In this document: one piece after another, positions 52,693-61,778 of the stretch | How positions within the stretch are numbered: position 1 is the first letter of the stretch | Layout of the letters: the number at the start of each line of letters is the position of its first letter | From: Bryobacteraceae bacterium | Lineage (GTDB): Bacteria; Acidobacteriota; Terriglobia; Bryobacterales; Bryobacteraceae | Length of the DNA: 64,000 bases | Reading direction: 5' to 3' | NCBI GenBank assembly: GCA_029975915.1 | Contig: JARKOC010000250.1 | Span: forward strand, 62,001-126,000 | Made by a program: the position numbers and the translations under genes | The notes under the pieces: model-generated | Databases searched by the model: none | What the model was told of the DNA's origin: nothing | The model's input: only the letters and a program-made list of their open reading frames with translations

Positions 52693-53175
52693 ATGGACAT
52701 CCGCACAGGTCTTGGCTGGGATAACCACCGCATCGCCTCGGGCCGTCCGCTGATACTCGGCGGCGTTCCCATCCCATGTGACTTCGGCTTGGACGGTCAC
52801 TCAGACGCCGATGTCCTGGCGCACGCCATCACCGACGCGTTGCTCGGAGCGGCCGCCCTGGGCGACATTGGCCTCCACTTTCCAGACTCCGACCCGAATT
52901 GGAAAAATTGCGATTCGCTCGTCTTCCTCAAGCACGCCGTCAAGCTCATTCGAGAATCCGGCTACCGCATCTCGAACGTCGATGCCACGGTGATCATCCA
53001 GAGGCCCAAATTGCGCGACTTCCGGTTACCTATCCGCCAGTCGCTCGCCCAAACCCTCGACCTCCCCGTGGACCGGGTCTCCATCAAGTTCAAAACAGCC
53101 GAAAAGGTTGGCCCTGTCGGCGAGGGACTCTCCGCTGAGGCGCAGGCATCGGTGTTGATTCTGAAGTCGGAATAA
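52693..53175 (+). CDS. ispF: 2-C-methyl-D-erythritol 2,4-cyclodiphosphate synthase
   Basis: MEP-pathway enzyme (160 residues) that cyclises CDP-ME 2-phosphate. The zinc and substrate motifs are GWDNHRI (usual DxHR), RPLILGGVPIP, GHSDADVLAHAITDALLGAAALGDIG and FPDSDP. The C-terminal TAEKVGPVGEG is also complete. Asn replaces the common Val in the DxH segment, while Asp and His are kept. The start is ATG 52693, which gives the family length. No clear ribosome-binding site is seen, so it may depend on upstream translation. Confidence 0.95.
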   Translation: MDIRTGLGWDNHRIASGRPLILGGVPIPCDFGLDGHSDADVLAHAITDALLGAAALGDIGLHFPDSDPNWKNCDSLVFLKHAVKLIRESGYRISNVDATVIIQRPKLRDFRLPIRQSLAQTLDLPVDRVSIKFKTAEKVGPVGEGLSAEAQASVLILKSE

Positions 53176-53176
53176 G

Positions 53177-53190
53177 GCCCGGCGCCGGGC
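53177..53190. repeat. Perfect 14-base palindrome after ispF
   Basis: GCCCGGCGCCGGGC lies one base after the ispF stop, between convergent ispF and der. It can fold into a short GC hairpin but is not followed by a T-tract. Confidence 0.5.
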
Positions 53191-53308
53191 GAATTCGAGA
53201 AGGCCGGCAGCGGCCCCTTGATCCGCAAGAGTTTTATAGAGTTATTCAACGTCGCCAGCCCTGGATTCTCAGCCTGGGGCGCCTCCCATCAAGCCATGTG
53301 GAGCGGAA

Positions 53309-54646
<1,338 letters not shown>

Positions 54647-54842
54647 TGTCCCACCTCGCTGGCGGCGCGACCACGTCCGAAACATTTTTCTGATGAATGG
54701 ACAGCGAGTGGAGTAAAGTGTATTGAGCGACAATTATCCGAGAGAAACCGAGGGCTCGGAGTACTATCGCTATTGAGAGTATTTTGTCCCGAACTGCATC
54801 GGGATGCATCGGAGGAGGGAAGGACCGGGGACATCCATCAGG

Positions 54843-55841
54843 ATGAGTGTTGAGACGCTAGAGAAATCATATGAGATGGTTGGGCAATCGGCCAGGCTAA
54901 AGCAGGTGTTGCGCCTGGCCAGCCGGCTCGGCAGGGGTCAGTGGCCAGTCCTGCTGTTGGGCGAGACAGGTACTGGAAAGGAGCTTGTCGCAAGAACAAT
55001 CCATGCGTCGGGTCCAGGCGGACCTTTTGTCACGATCGATTGCACGTCAATGGTTGGGCCCCTCATGGAAAGCGAGCTTTTCGGATATGCGAAGGGCGCT
55101 TTCACGGGGGCCAACACGAACAAGATCGGGCTGATCGAGCAGGCCGACGGCGGGACAGCGTTCTTCGACGAGATCGGCGAGCTGCCGCTTGAGTTGCAAG
55201 GGAAACTGCTCCGTCTGCTCCAGGAGCAGGAGTTCCGCCCCGTAGGATCGCTGCAGGTGAAGAAATCGCGGTTCCGGGTGATTGCCGCCACGAACCGAGA
55301 CCTTGCGGCCGAGGTGGAAAAGGGCAACTTCAGACAGGATCTGTATTTTAGGCTGAATGTGGTCACCATGCGGCTGGCGCCGCTGCGGGATCGCCGGGAA
55401 GACCTGCCGGCGCTGATCGCTCACTTCCTTAAGCAGTACGGCAACGGCCACACGCTGAGTTCAGATCTGCTCGAGTTGATGATGTCCTACCCCTGGCCGG
55501 GCAACGTGCGTGAGTTGCAGAATTGCGTGCAGGGAATGGTTGCCGTCAACACGGGTCCGGTGTTGCACGCAGCCGACGCGCCGTCGCATTTGCAGCATCA
55601 CCGGGAATCGGCCGCTTTAGGACGGCTGAAAAAGGCGGCCAACGGGAACCACGCGGCCGGCAACGGAGACGCTCCAGTGCCCATCGTGGCGCCTGTCGTC
55701 CCCTTGGCCGAAATGGAGCGCCAGGCCATCATTCGGGCTCTTGAGTACACCAAGGGCGACCGCGTGATGGCGGCGCATTTGCTGGGCATTGGCAGAACCA
55801 CGTTGTACCGTAAGTTGAAGGAATACGGGATCAAGGCTTGA
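54843..55841 (+). CDS. Sigma-54-dependent transcriptional activator without receiver domain
   Basis: A 332-residue bacterial enhancer-binding protein. The AAA+ domain starts almost at the N-terminus: Walker A LGETGTGKE, ESELFGYAKGAFTGAN (the GAFTGA sigma-54 contact intact), Walker B GGTAFFDEIGELP, and the arginine-finger region YFRLNVVTMRLAPLRDRRED. A linker rich in Ala/Gly/His (about 255-285) leads to a Fis-type HTH (MAAHLLGIGRTTLYRKLKEYG). It has no receiver, PAS or GAF domain, so control must be by expression or a partner protein. The stop overlaps the start of the glycosyltransferase. Confidence 0.92.
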   Translation: MSVETLEKSYEMVGQSARLKQVLRLASRLGRGQWPVLLLGETGTGKELVARTIHASGPGGPFVTIDCTSMVGPLMESELFGYAKGAFTGANTNKIGLIEQADGGTAFFDEIGELPLELQGKLLRLLQEQEFRPVGSLQVKKSRFRVIAATNRDLAAEVEKGNFRQDLYFRLNVVTMRLAPLRDRREDLPALIAHFLKQYGNGHTLSSDLLELMMSYPWPGNVRELQNCVQGMVAVNTGPVLHAADAPSHLQHHRESAALGRLKKAANGNHAAGNGDAPVPIVAPVVPLAEMERQAIIRALEYTKGDRVMAAHLLGIGRTTLYRKLKEYGIKA

Positions 55842-56869
55842 TTGCCGCTCTCGATGCGACATATAGCGTGGGCCGGAATCTCTCGGGCGTAGGCGTCTAC
55901 AGCCGCGAGTTGGCGTTTCATCTGGCCGCGTCGCATCCAGAGGCTCAATTTCTTCATTGCTTCCGGCCCCACCGGTTTTTAAGAGGGCTACGTGCGCGCC
56001 GGCTTGAGAACGTTTCCGTGAGAATCCTGCTGGACGGCTTGAGCACGTTCAGCGCCGGCATCTTTCACGGGCTCAATCAACGGATGCCGGGCTGGAGAGC
56101 CAAACGAACGGTCTGTACCTTTCACGACCTGTTCGTGCTCACCGCCGAGTACTCCACGCCGGAATTTCGCGCCAGATTCGCCGAACAAGCCCGCCAAGCC
56201 GCCGCGCGCAGCGACCTGATTGCGTGCGTTTCGAGCCACACGGCGGAAATGGTGGAAGCCCTGCTGCGAGTGGAGCGCTCACGAATTCGAATCACCCCGC
56301 ACGGGGTCAGGTTTCCGGATCAAGGGCCCGTATTGGAGCGCGAGAAGTTTGTCCTCCATGTTGGAGCGATTCAGAAGCGCAAGAACCTGGTTCGTTTGGT
56401 TGAGGCGTTCGAAAGCTCATGCGGACCGGAGTGGCGTCTCATTCTGGTCGGGTCGGATGGGTTTGGCGCTGACGAGGTCCGGGCGCGAATCGCAGCGAGT
56501 CCGGCGCGTGAGAGGATCGAAATCACTGGGTGGCTGGACGATCAAGCGCTCCACCGCCTGTATACACGGGCTGGCATCTTCGCCTTTCCATCGCTTGATG
56601 AAGGATTCGGAATCCCCGTGCTGGAAGCGATGGCACTGGGAGCGCCTGTTATCGCCTCGAACAGAGCGGCGCTGCCGGAGGTGTGCGGAGATGCCGCGGC
56701 GCTCGTTGACCCGTTTGACACCAATGCCCTGGCGGGTGCGTTGATGGATCTTACGAGCCGGAAGGAGCTTCGAGATCACTTGTGCGCGAAGGGCTTGGAG
56801 CGTGCCCGCCAATTCACCTGGGCGCGAACCGCGGAGCTGACTTGGAACATTTATCAGGAACTGATCTGA
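55838..56869 (+). CDS. Family 4-type glycosyltransferase (GT-B)
   Basis: A 343-residue GT-B glycosyltransferase. The C-terminal nucleotide-sugar domain is clear: [61 protein letters not shown] (the E-x7-E signature) and [19 protein letters not shown]. The N-terminal domain has [14 protein letters not shown] and [10 protein letters not shown]. The likely start is TTG at 55838, overlapping the activator stop (TTGA), so it is coupled to the sigma-54 regulator. The sugar and acceptor are unknown. Its TGA abuts the stop of the convergent gene, forming TGATCA. Confidence 0.9.
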   Translation: MIAALDATYSVGRNLSGVGVYSRELAFHLAASHPEAQFLHCFRPHRFLRGLRARRLENVSVRILLDGLSTFSAGIFHGLNQRMPGWRAKRTVCTFHDLFVLTAEYSTPEFRARFAEQARQAAARSDLIACVSSHTAEMVEALLRVERSRIRITPHGVRFPDQGPVLEREKFVLHVGAIQKRKNLVRLVEAFESSCGPEWRLILVGSDGFGADEVRARIAASPARERIEITGWLDDQALHRLYTRAGIFAFPSLDEGFGIPVLEAMALGAPVIASNRAALPEVCGDAAALVDPFDTNALAGALMDLTSRKELRDHLCAKGLERARQFTWARTAELTWNIYQELI

Positions 56870-57193
56870 TCAGCCCTGATCGTCGTCCACGGCGATTTTG
56901 AGGGCGCGGAGGACCTTCTGGTCCTGAGAACTCCAACTGATGCGCGCTGTGGCCTCATCGTTTCCAGTTGAAATTTCCAGTGACCCGCCGGCAGGGGCTG
57001 TCTCGTCTTCATCGTCCTCGTCGCGACGGTTGAAGCCGATAGTCGCCTCGAGAACCAGGAAAACATCGTAGCCGGCCTGCTTGATTTCGCTTATGGCTTC
57101 GGCGATGCGGTCGGAGTCAGACAGCGACTCGTTAATCGCGTTGCCAAGCTCGTGCATCAATTCTTTCAGGCGATCGTCCAAGTTTTCCCTCAC
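56870..57193 (-). CDS. Hypothetical acidic protein
   Basis: A 107-residue cytosolic protein of unknown function. The N-terminus is helical (LDDRLKELMHELGNAINESLSDSDRIAEAISEIKQAGYDVFLVLEA), the middle very acidic (RRDEDDEDETAPAG), and the C-terminus beta-rich ending QKVLRALKIAVDDD. No membrane segment. Clean amphipathic helices suggest it is real; no family is recognised. Confidence 0.65.
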   Translation of the reverse strand: MRENLDDRLKELMHELGNAINESLSDSDRIAEAISEIKQAGYDVFLVLEATIGFNRRDEDDEDETAPAGGSLEISTGNDEATARISWSSQDQKVLRALKIAVDDDQG

Positions 57194-57367
57194 CGTCCGG
57201 CTATCTCCAGGATACCACCCGGATCAGGCGGCATCCGGAATCCGGCGCGCTGGCCCACGCTCAATCTATCGTCAATTCAGGCGGGCCACATGAGCCGTAT
57301 CCGCGTGAAAGCGGTTTCGCATCGGGAGCGGGGCTGGGATAATGAAAAGAGCGCCGGACACAGCATC

Positions 57368-57637
57368 ATGAGACTCGTCAGAAAGTTCCTGGAGATCGTC
57401 ATGCCTGGAGTGATCAAACCGCTCCACGCGCTGTGGAATGAGATCATCGGATTCTTGTTCCTGGCCATCGCCGTGTTCATGATCCGGCCGACATGGAAGG
57501 CCTACCAGAAGTTCCAGGGCGGCGGCGACCCAGGTGAGGCGATTGTTGGACTCATCGGCGGGGCTGGTTTGCTGATTGTCGGGCTGGTCTTCGGGCTACA
57601 CGGATTCTGGAAGGCCCGCCGGATCTCAAAGTCCTGA
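57368..57637 (+). CDS. Small two-TM membrane protein
   Basis: An 89-residue protein with two predicted TM helices (LWNEIIGFLFLAIAVFMI and AIVGLIGGAGLLIVGLVFGLHGF) joined by a short loop WKAYQKFQGGGDPGE, with a basic C-terminus. The frame is open further upstream, but homology-like composition starts at ATG 57368. Unknown function. It is convergent with the TPR gene. Confidence 0.65.
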   Translation: MRLVRKFLEIVMPGVIKPLHALWNEIIGFLFLAIAVFMIRPTWKAYQKFQGGGDPGEAIVGLIGGAGLLIVGLVFGLHGFWKARRISKS

Positions 57638-57662
57638 GCGAGCGCCCGAATCGGACAGCCGG

Positions 57663-58946
57663 TTACTCCTGCCTGCTGCGCTCTTCGAAGTCAGCCAGTT
57701 GTTTCTTTACGAAGTCGCTGTCGCGGCCGTTGGGGTTCATTTCGAGGTAGGCCTTCAAGGAGCCCGCCGCACCTTTGAAGTCGTTTTTGTTGGCAAGCGC
57801 CACGCCGAGGATGTGGTGGATCTTGGGAAACCGGCGGTCGCGGTCCAGCTTGATCGTCTCGCGAGCGCTCTTCTCTGCGTCGTCGTAGTGCTGAAGCTGC
57901 AAGTGGGCAAGGCTGTTGAAGTACCACGCCTGAGGATATGAATAAGGGTCGAGCTTCAGGACGCTCCCGCTTGCCGCGAGGATCTGGTCCCAACTGTTTG
58001 AACTCAAGGAGACTTCGAGCATCCCGAGATGGGGCTTTACGTACTTCGCATCAGACTCGATTGCCTTCTTGAAGGCCGCTGAGGCATCTTCCTGACGTTT
58101 CATGCCAGCATAGGCCACGCCCAGCTCATACCACGCCTCGGCATACTGCGGATGCAGTTCGACCGCCTTGGCGAGGTTGAGTTGGGCCTCCTCGAACTTC
58201 TGCTTCTTGTTGCGGTCCTGCCCCTTCTCGAAGGCTTTCCTGGCGTCCTTTGGAGCGCTGAGCGAGGTAAACGATTTTGTTTGCGCTTCAATCTTGCCGA
58301 GTCGCCGCATGAGGATGGTGCCGACGCTTGGATTGTCCATGATGCGGCGGCCGGCAAGGTTGACTGATTCTGACAGGTATCCGGGCAGGTTGGCGCGCAG
58401 TTCGCATCCCATCAGTTCGCGCTCGGTGACCCCCATGTTGCTGGCGCCTCCCATGCCGCCGAAGGGTGAGCTGTTCCTGCCGCCGAAGCCGTCGTTCAGA
58501 CTACCCATGCTGGCGTCGGCTCCGATCATGGCCGGTTGCTGGCCCAAAGTGATAGAGAAGTGGCCCTTGTTGTCGGAGTACCCGTAAGGGCGCGCCTGGC
58601 CATTGCAGTACAGCTCGATCACCGCGGGCTCAGGCGGCGGCGTCCCTTCTTCGGTAATGAGTTTGCCTGACAGGAAGACCGGACGCCGGAATTCCTGCTG
58701 TTGTGGCTGTTGGGTGGGGAACCTTTGCTGGGTCCCCTGCTGCGGGGAAGTTGGTGTGCCCGTTCCGGTTCCGGGCGTTCCAGTCCCGCCGCCGGGAGGA
58801 GCGGTTCCGCCCCCGGTTCCTCCGCCTCCGGTACCTCCTCCAGGAGGCGCTGCTCCGCCTCCGGTCTGAAAAGCAACGGTGAGCGGCGACAGCAACACCA
58901 CAATAGCCAACGTCCTGCAAATGTGGGAAAGACTTCGAGTGCTCAT
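57663..58946 (-). CDS. Secreted TPR-repeat protein
   Basis: Exported protein of 427 residues. A signal peptide (LAIVVLLSPLTVAF) is followed by a Gly/Pro/Thr low-complexity linker (about 28-90), a carboxypeptidase-regulatory-like beta domain (about 90-215, VFLSGKLITEEGTPPPEPAVIELYC, ELRANLPGYLSESVNLAGR), and about four TPR units (about 230-420, e.g. AQLNLAKAVELHPQYAEAWYELGVAYAGMKR). A scaffold or surface role is likely. The gene is divergent from the lipoprotein gene at 59058. Confidence 0.88.
   Translation of the reverse strand: MSTRSLSHICRTLAIVVLLSPLTVAFQTGGGAAPPGGGTGGGGTGGGTAPPGGGTGTPGTGTGTPTSPQQGTQQRFPTQQPQQQEFRRPVFLSGKLITEEGTPPPEPAVIELYCNGQARPYGYSDNKGHFSITLGQQPAMIGADASMGSLNDGFGGRNSSPFGGMGGASNMGVTERELMGCELRANLPGYLSESVNLAGRRIMDNPSVGTILMRRLGKIEAQTKSFTSLSAPKDARKAFEKGQDRNKKQKFEEAQLNLAKAVELHPQYAEAWYELGVAYAGMKRQEDASAAFKKAIESDAKYVKPHLGMLEVSLSSNSWDQILAASGSVLKLDPYSYPQAWYFNSLAHLQLQHYDDAEKSARETIKLDRDRRFPKIHHILGVALANKNDFKGAAGSLKAYLEMNPNGRDSDFVKKQLADFEERSRQE
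58735..58870. repeat. Low-complexity Gly/Pro-coding repeat
   Basis: Degenerate tandem units of the type GGxACCGGx/CCxCCGGxGG encode the Gly/Pro/Thr linker of the TPR protein on the minus strand. The length of such tracts often varies between strains by slippage. Confidence 0.6.
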
Positions 58947-59057
58947 TGCTCAGCCCCCAGGCGGAAGTATTTCAACGGCGGAAGTTAGCAGTATTATGCC
59001 ACAAGCAGTGAAGATGTCCAGCTTTCCGTATAAGATGGTTTGGACGGGAGACAACCC

Positions 59058-59669
59058 ATGAAAAGGACCCTTTACTCAGGAATCGCGGTTCTCGCGCTGA
59101 TGCTGGGCGGCTGCTCCTCGACGAGTACCGCGCCCGCCGCCAAAAAGGAGGTGAAACCGGCAGAGCCGATTGGCGGCCAGACCGGCATCTTCTATATGTA
59201 TCAGGCGGCGCGCCAATGGAATAAGGATGCCCAGATTCTGAATGTCGAGAACGTCAACATCGACTCGGTGAAGCCGGACGCCGGCAAGTATGGCGCCTGG
59301 CGGGGCACCTTTGTTTCTTTGACCGCGAAGACGCAGAAGACTTTCACATATAGCGTTGCCGAAGAGGGCACAATCCGCAAGGGGACCTATATGGGTAGCG
59401 AATCGATCTACGCGCCCAAGGCGGCGACCCGCGTCATTCCTATCCAAAAAGTGAAGCTGGACACGCCGGCTGCGCTCGAGATCGCCAAGAAAGAACTGAA
59501 AGCGGTGCTGGACAAGAATCCGGATGCCCCGATTCAGTTCATCATGGAGTGGACATACCAGACGCCGAATCCGGTGTGGAGAGTGGTGGTCGGGCCAAGT
59601 GTGGGGCAGAGTCTGGGATCGGTCTATGTCGATGCGGACACGGGGAAGTTCGTCAAGAAGGTCCGCTAG
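59058..59669 (+). CDS. Putative lipoprotein
   Basis: A 203-residue lipoprotein. GGGAG lies seven bases before the ATG at 59058. The signal ends in the lipobox LMLGGC (Cys about residue 19), predicting lipid anchoring. The body includes GIFYMYQAARQWNKDAQILNVENVNID and a C-terminal part resembling a PepSY-like fold (ALEIAKKELKAVLDKNPD, PVWRVVVGPSVGQSLGSVYVDADTGKF). Function unknown. The carbonic anhydrase gene converges from the right. Confidence 0.82.
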   Translation: MKRTLYSGIAVLALMLGGCSSTSTAPAAKKEVKPAEPIGGQTGIFYMYQAARQWNKDAQILNVENVNIDSVKPDAGKYGAWRGTFVSLTAKTQKTFTYSVAEEGTIRKGTYMGSESIYAPKAATRVIPIQKVKLDTPAALEIAKKELKAVLDKNPDAPIQFIMEWTYQTPNPVWRVVVGPSVGQSLGSVYVDADTGKFVKKVR

Positions 59670-59688
59670 CTTCGAAAACGGCCCTCCT

Positions 59689-60399
59689 TTAGTGGGAGGA
59701 GACAGGCTTGACCGGCGACTTGGTTGAAGTCTTGCTAGCCGCGGCAGGGCCGTCCAGGAATTGCACTCTGGAAGTCATCAAGTCGTAATTGGCTGCCACA
59801 ACGAGCAATCGCCCGGCATCGACTGCGTGCTTGAGCAACGGCTCGGACTCGCGCACCTGTGCCGCCACGCGGCGGGCATTTGCCACAACGCAATTGTGAA
59901 CCCTGTCACCGGGTTGATTTGCCGATTCCTCAGCCGCGGGGCGGATCGATTCGACGACCGTCCTGATGTGGCCTGGCGCCTCGCCGCCGGCGACCGCGGC
60001 CGAGACAGCCCCGCATTGCTCATGTCCTAGAATCACCACCAGCCGCACGCCAAGGTGTTCGACGGCGTATTCGATGCTTCCAAGCACCTCGTCGTCCACC
60101 ACGTTGCCCGCATCGCGGATGACGAACAGATCCCCAAGTCCTTCGTCAAAGATGAGTTCGGGGGGCACGCGCGAGTCGGCGCATCCCAGTATGACGGCGT
60201 AGGGGTGCTGGCCGGACTGCGCGAGTGACTTGCGGCGGCCGATCGAGATGTCCGGGTGTTTCTCCTTGTGCTTGACAAAACGGGTGTTGCCGGCCTGAAG
60301 GCGGGCCAACGCCTGTTCGGGCGACATGGCGGCTGGAGCGTCGTGGCCACCGGCAAGCGACATAGCCGCGAGACAGAGAAGTCCAATGAGAGATCTCAT
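59689..60399 (-). CDS. Beta-class carbonic anhydrase with signal peptide
   Basis: Zinc enzyme of 236 residues that interconverts CO2 and bicarbonate. Zinc ligands are the Cys of ILGCADSRVPPE and the His/Cys of ILGHEQCGAV; the CADSR Asp/Arg dyad is kept. The N-terminus is a signal peptide (LIGLLCLAAMSLAGG), so it is likely periplasmic, unlike most cytosolic housekeeping beta enzymes. The C-terminus has an extra Ser/Lys/Pro tail. It is divergent from the SMP-30 gene, with 69 bases between. Confidence 0.93.
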   Translation of the reverse strand: MRSLIGLLCLAAMSLAGGHDAPAAMSPEQALARLQAGNTRFVKHKEKHPDISIGRRKSLAQSGQHPYAVILGCADSRVPPELIFDEGLGDLFVIRDAGNVVDDEVLGSIEYAVEHLGVRLVVILGHEQCGAVSAAVAGGEAPGHIRTVVESIRPAAEESANQPGDRVHNCVVANARRVAAQVRESEPLLKHAVDAGRLLVVAANYDLMTSRVQFLDGPAAASKTSTKSPVKPVSSH

Positions 60400-60468
60400 A
60401 GCGTGGTGTTACCTAACTCTATTATCAGACCGTTTGGTCTGGATTCGCGGTGCTCTTACAATGAAACT

Positions 60469-61347
60469 GTGTTCAGAAGAGAATTTGCCGCGCTGAGCCT
60501 GTTCAAGGCGGCCGTTGGGGGCGGACAGGATCAGGGGGACGGGTTTGTCGAGCGCATCGCCAGCGGATTCAAATTCACTGAAGGGCCGGTCTGGCTTGAA
60601 GAGGGGGCGCTGATCTTCAGCGATATCCCGACGGCCCGGCTGCTGAAGTGGAGCCTCCGCGATGGAGTGCAGGTAGTTCGGGAGAACAGCGGTGGAGCCA
60701 ATGGAAATGCCGCCGACAGCCGGGGCAGGATATACAGTTGCGAGGGGGCGTCGAGACGAGTGACACGTTTGAGCGCCAACGGGCGGATCGAGGTGTTGGC
60801 CGAAAGCTTTGAAGGCAAGCGGCTCAATTCGCCGAACGACATCGCCTTGCGCAAGGACGGCCACGCCTGGTTCACCGATCCGGCCTTCGGCAATAGGGAG
60901 GATACGCGGGAATTGGCGTGTCACGGCGTATTCCATCTGAAGCCGAACAGGGAATTGGAGGTGGTTGCAAAGATGGACAGGCGGCCGAACGGGGTGGCTC
61001 TGTCGCCCGACGGACGGACGCTGTTTGTTGCCGTGTCGGATGAACGTTCTATCAGGGCCTGGGATGTGGATCGGAACGGAGATGCATCGAATCCGCGGCT
61101 CGTCCTGGCCGGGATCGACGGCCCGCCGGACGGACTGAAAGTAGACGAGCAGGGCAACATCTGGGTGGCGGCGAACGCCGTGGCGGCCTATGACCGGCGT
61201 GGTAAGCTCCTGCGCACAGTGCCGCTGGCCGGCAAGCCTTCAAACCTGTGCTTCGGCTCTGATTTCAGGACGATTTACGTCACGGCGCGTTCGTCGGTCT
61301 ACCGTGTGATGCTCGACGGCAGGCCGCAGCAGCAGGTACAACCGTGA
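60469..61347 (+). CDS. SMP-30/gluconolactonase-like protein
   Basis: Six-bladed propeller protein of 292 residues. Signature blocks are FTEGPVWLEEGALIFSDI, SGGANGNAADSRGRIYSCEG, SPNDIALRKDGHAWFTDPAFG and GPPDGLKVDEQGNIWVA; the Glu, Asn and Asp residues expected to hold the divalent metal are present. I choose GTG 60469, beginning MFRREFAALSLFKAAVG, which resembles a short Tat-type or signal-anchor leader. It is a probable sugar lactonase. The stop overlaps the Nudix start by GTGA. Confidence 0.88.
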   Translation: MFRREFAALSLFKAAVGGGQDQGDGFVERIASGFKFTEGPVWLEEGALIFSDIPTARLLKWSLRDGVQVVRENSGGANGNAADSRGRIYSCEGASRRVTRLSANGRIEVLAESFEGKRLNSPNDIALRKDGHAWFTDPAFGNREDTRELACHGVFHLKPNRELEVVAKMDRRPNGVALSPDGRTLFVAVSDERSIRAWDVDRNGDASNPRLVLAGIDGPPDGLKVDEQGNIWVAANAVAAYDRRGKLLRTVPLAGKPSNLCFGSDFRTIYVTARSSVYRVMLDGRPQQQVQP

Positions 61348-61778
61348 GCGGCCGCCGGAGCTATCCTGATCGCCCGCTGCTCGGCGTAGGCGCAGTTGTT
61401 TTCCGAGGCGATGACGTGTTGCTCATCGAACGCGGCACGCCGCCGCTGAAGGGATGGTGGACCGTGCCCGGCGGGATGGTGGAAGCCGGAGAGCGGCTGG
61501 AAGAAGCGGTGGTCAGGGAGGTGCGGGAGGAGACGGGCCTTCTGGTCCGGCCCGTGAAGGTGGCGGCCCTGTTTGAGCGCATCATGAGGGATCCGGAAGG
61601 ACGGACTCAGTATCACTACGTGATCGTCGACTACCTTTGCGAACTCCTTGACGGCACGCTTCAGGCGGCGAGTGACGTCGCCGCGGCATCGTGGGCTCCA
61701 GTGAGCGAACTCGGGATGTGGAAAGTGGCTCCAGGAACTCCGCCGGTGATTGCACGGGCACTGGAGATGACCAAATGA
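61344..61778 (+). CDS. Nudix hydrolase
   Basis: A 144-residue phosphohydrolase. The complete Nudix box reads GGMVEAGERLEEAVVREVREETGL (about residues 42-65), so metal binding is intact. The N-terminus YPDRPLLGVGAVVF resembles ADP-ribose or MutT-like pyrophosphatases; the substrate is unknown. GTG start 61344 overlaps the SMP-30 stop, and its own stop overlaps the mutS2 start by ATGA, so three genes are coupled. Confidence 0.93.
   Translation: MSGRRSYPDRPLLGVGAVVFRGDDVLLIERGTPPLKGWWTVPGGMVEAGERLEEAVVREVREETGLLVRPVKVAALFERIMRDPEGRTQYHYVIVDYLCELLDGTLQAASDVAAASWAPVSELGMWKVAPGTPPVIARALEMTK

Noticed and set aside
58603..58869. Plus-strand frame with a Pro/Val-Pro repeat (PVPVPGVPVPPPG)
   Set aside because: Complement of the Gly/Pro linker in the TPR protein, which has a signal peptide and TPR units in the other frame.
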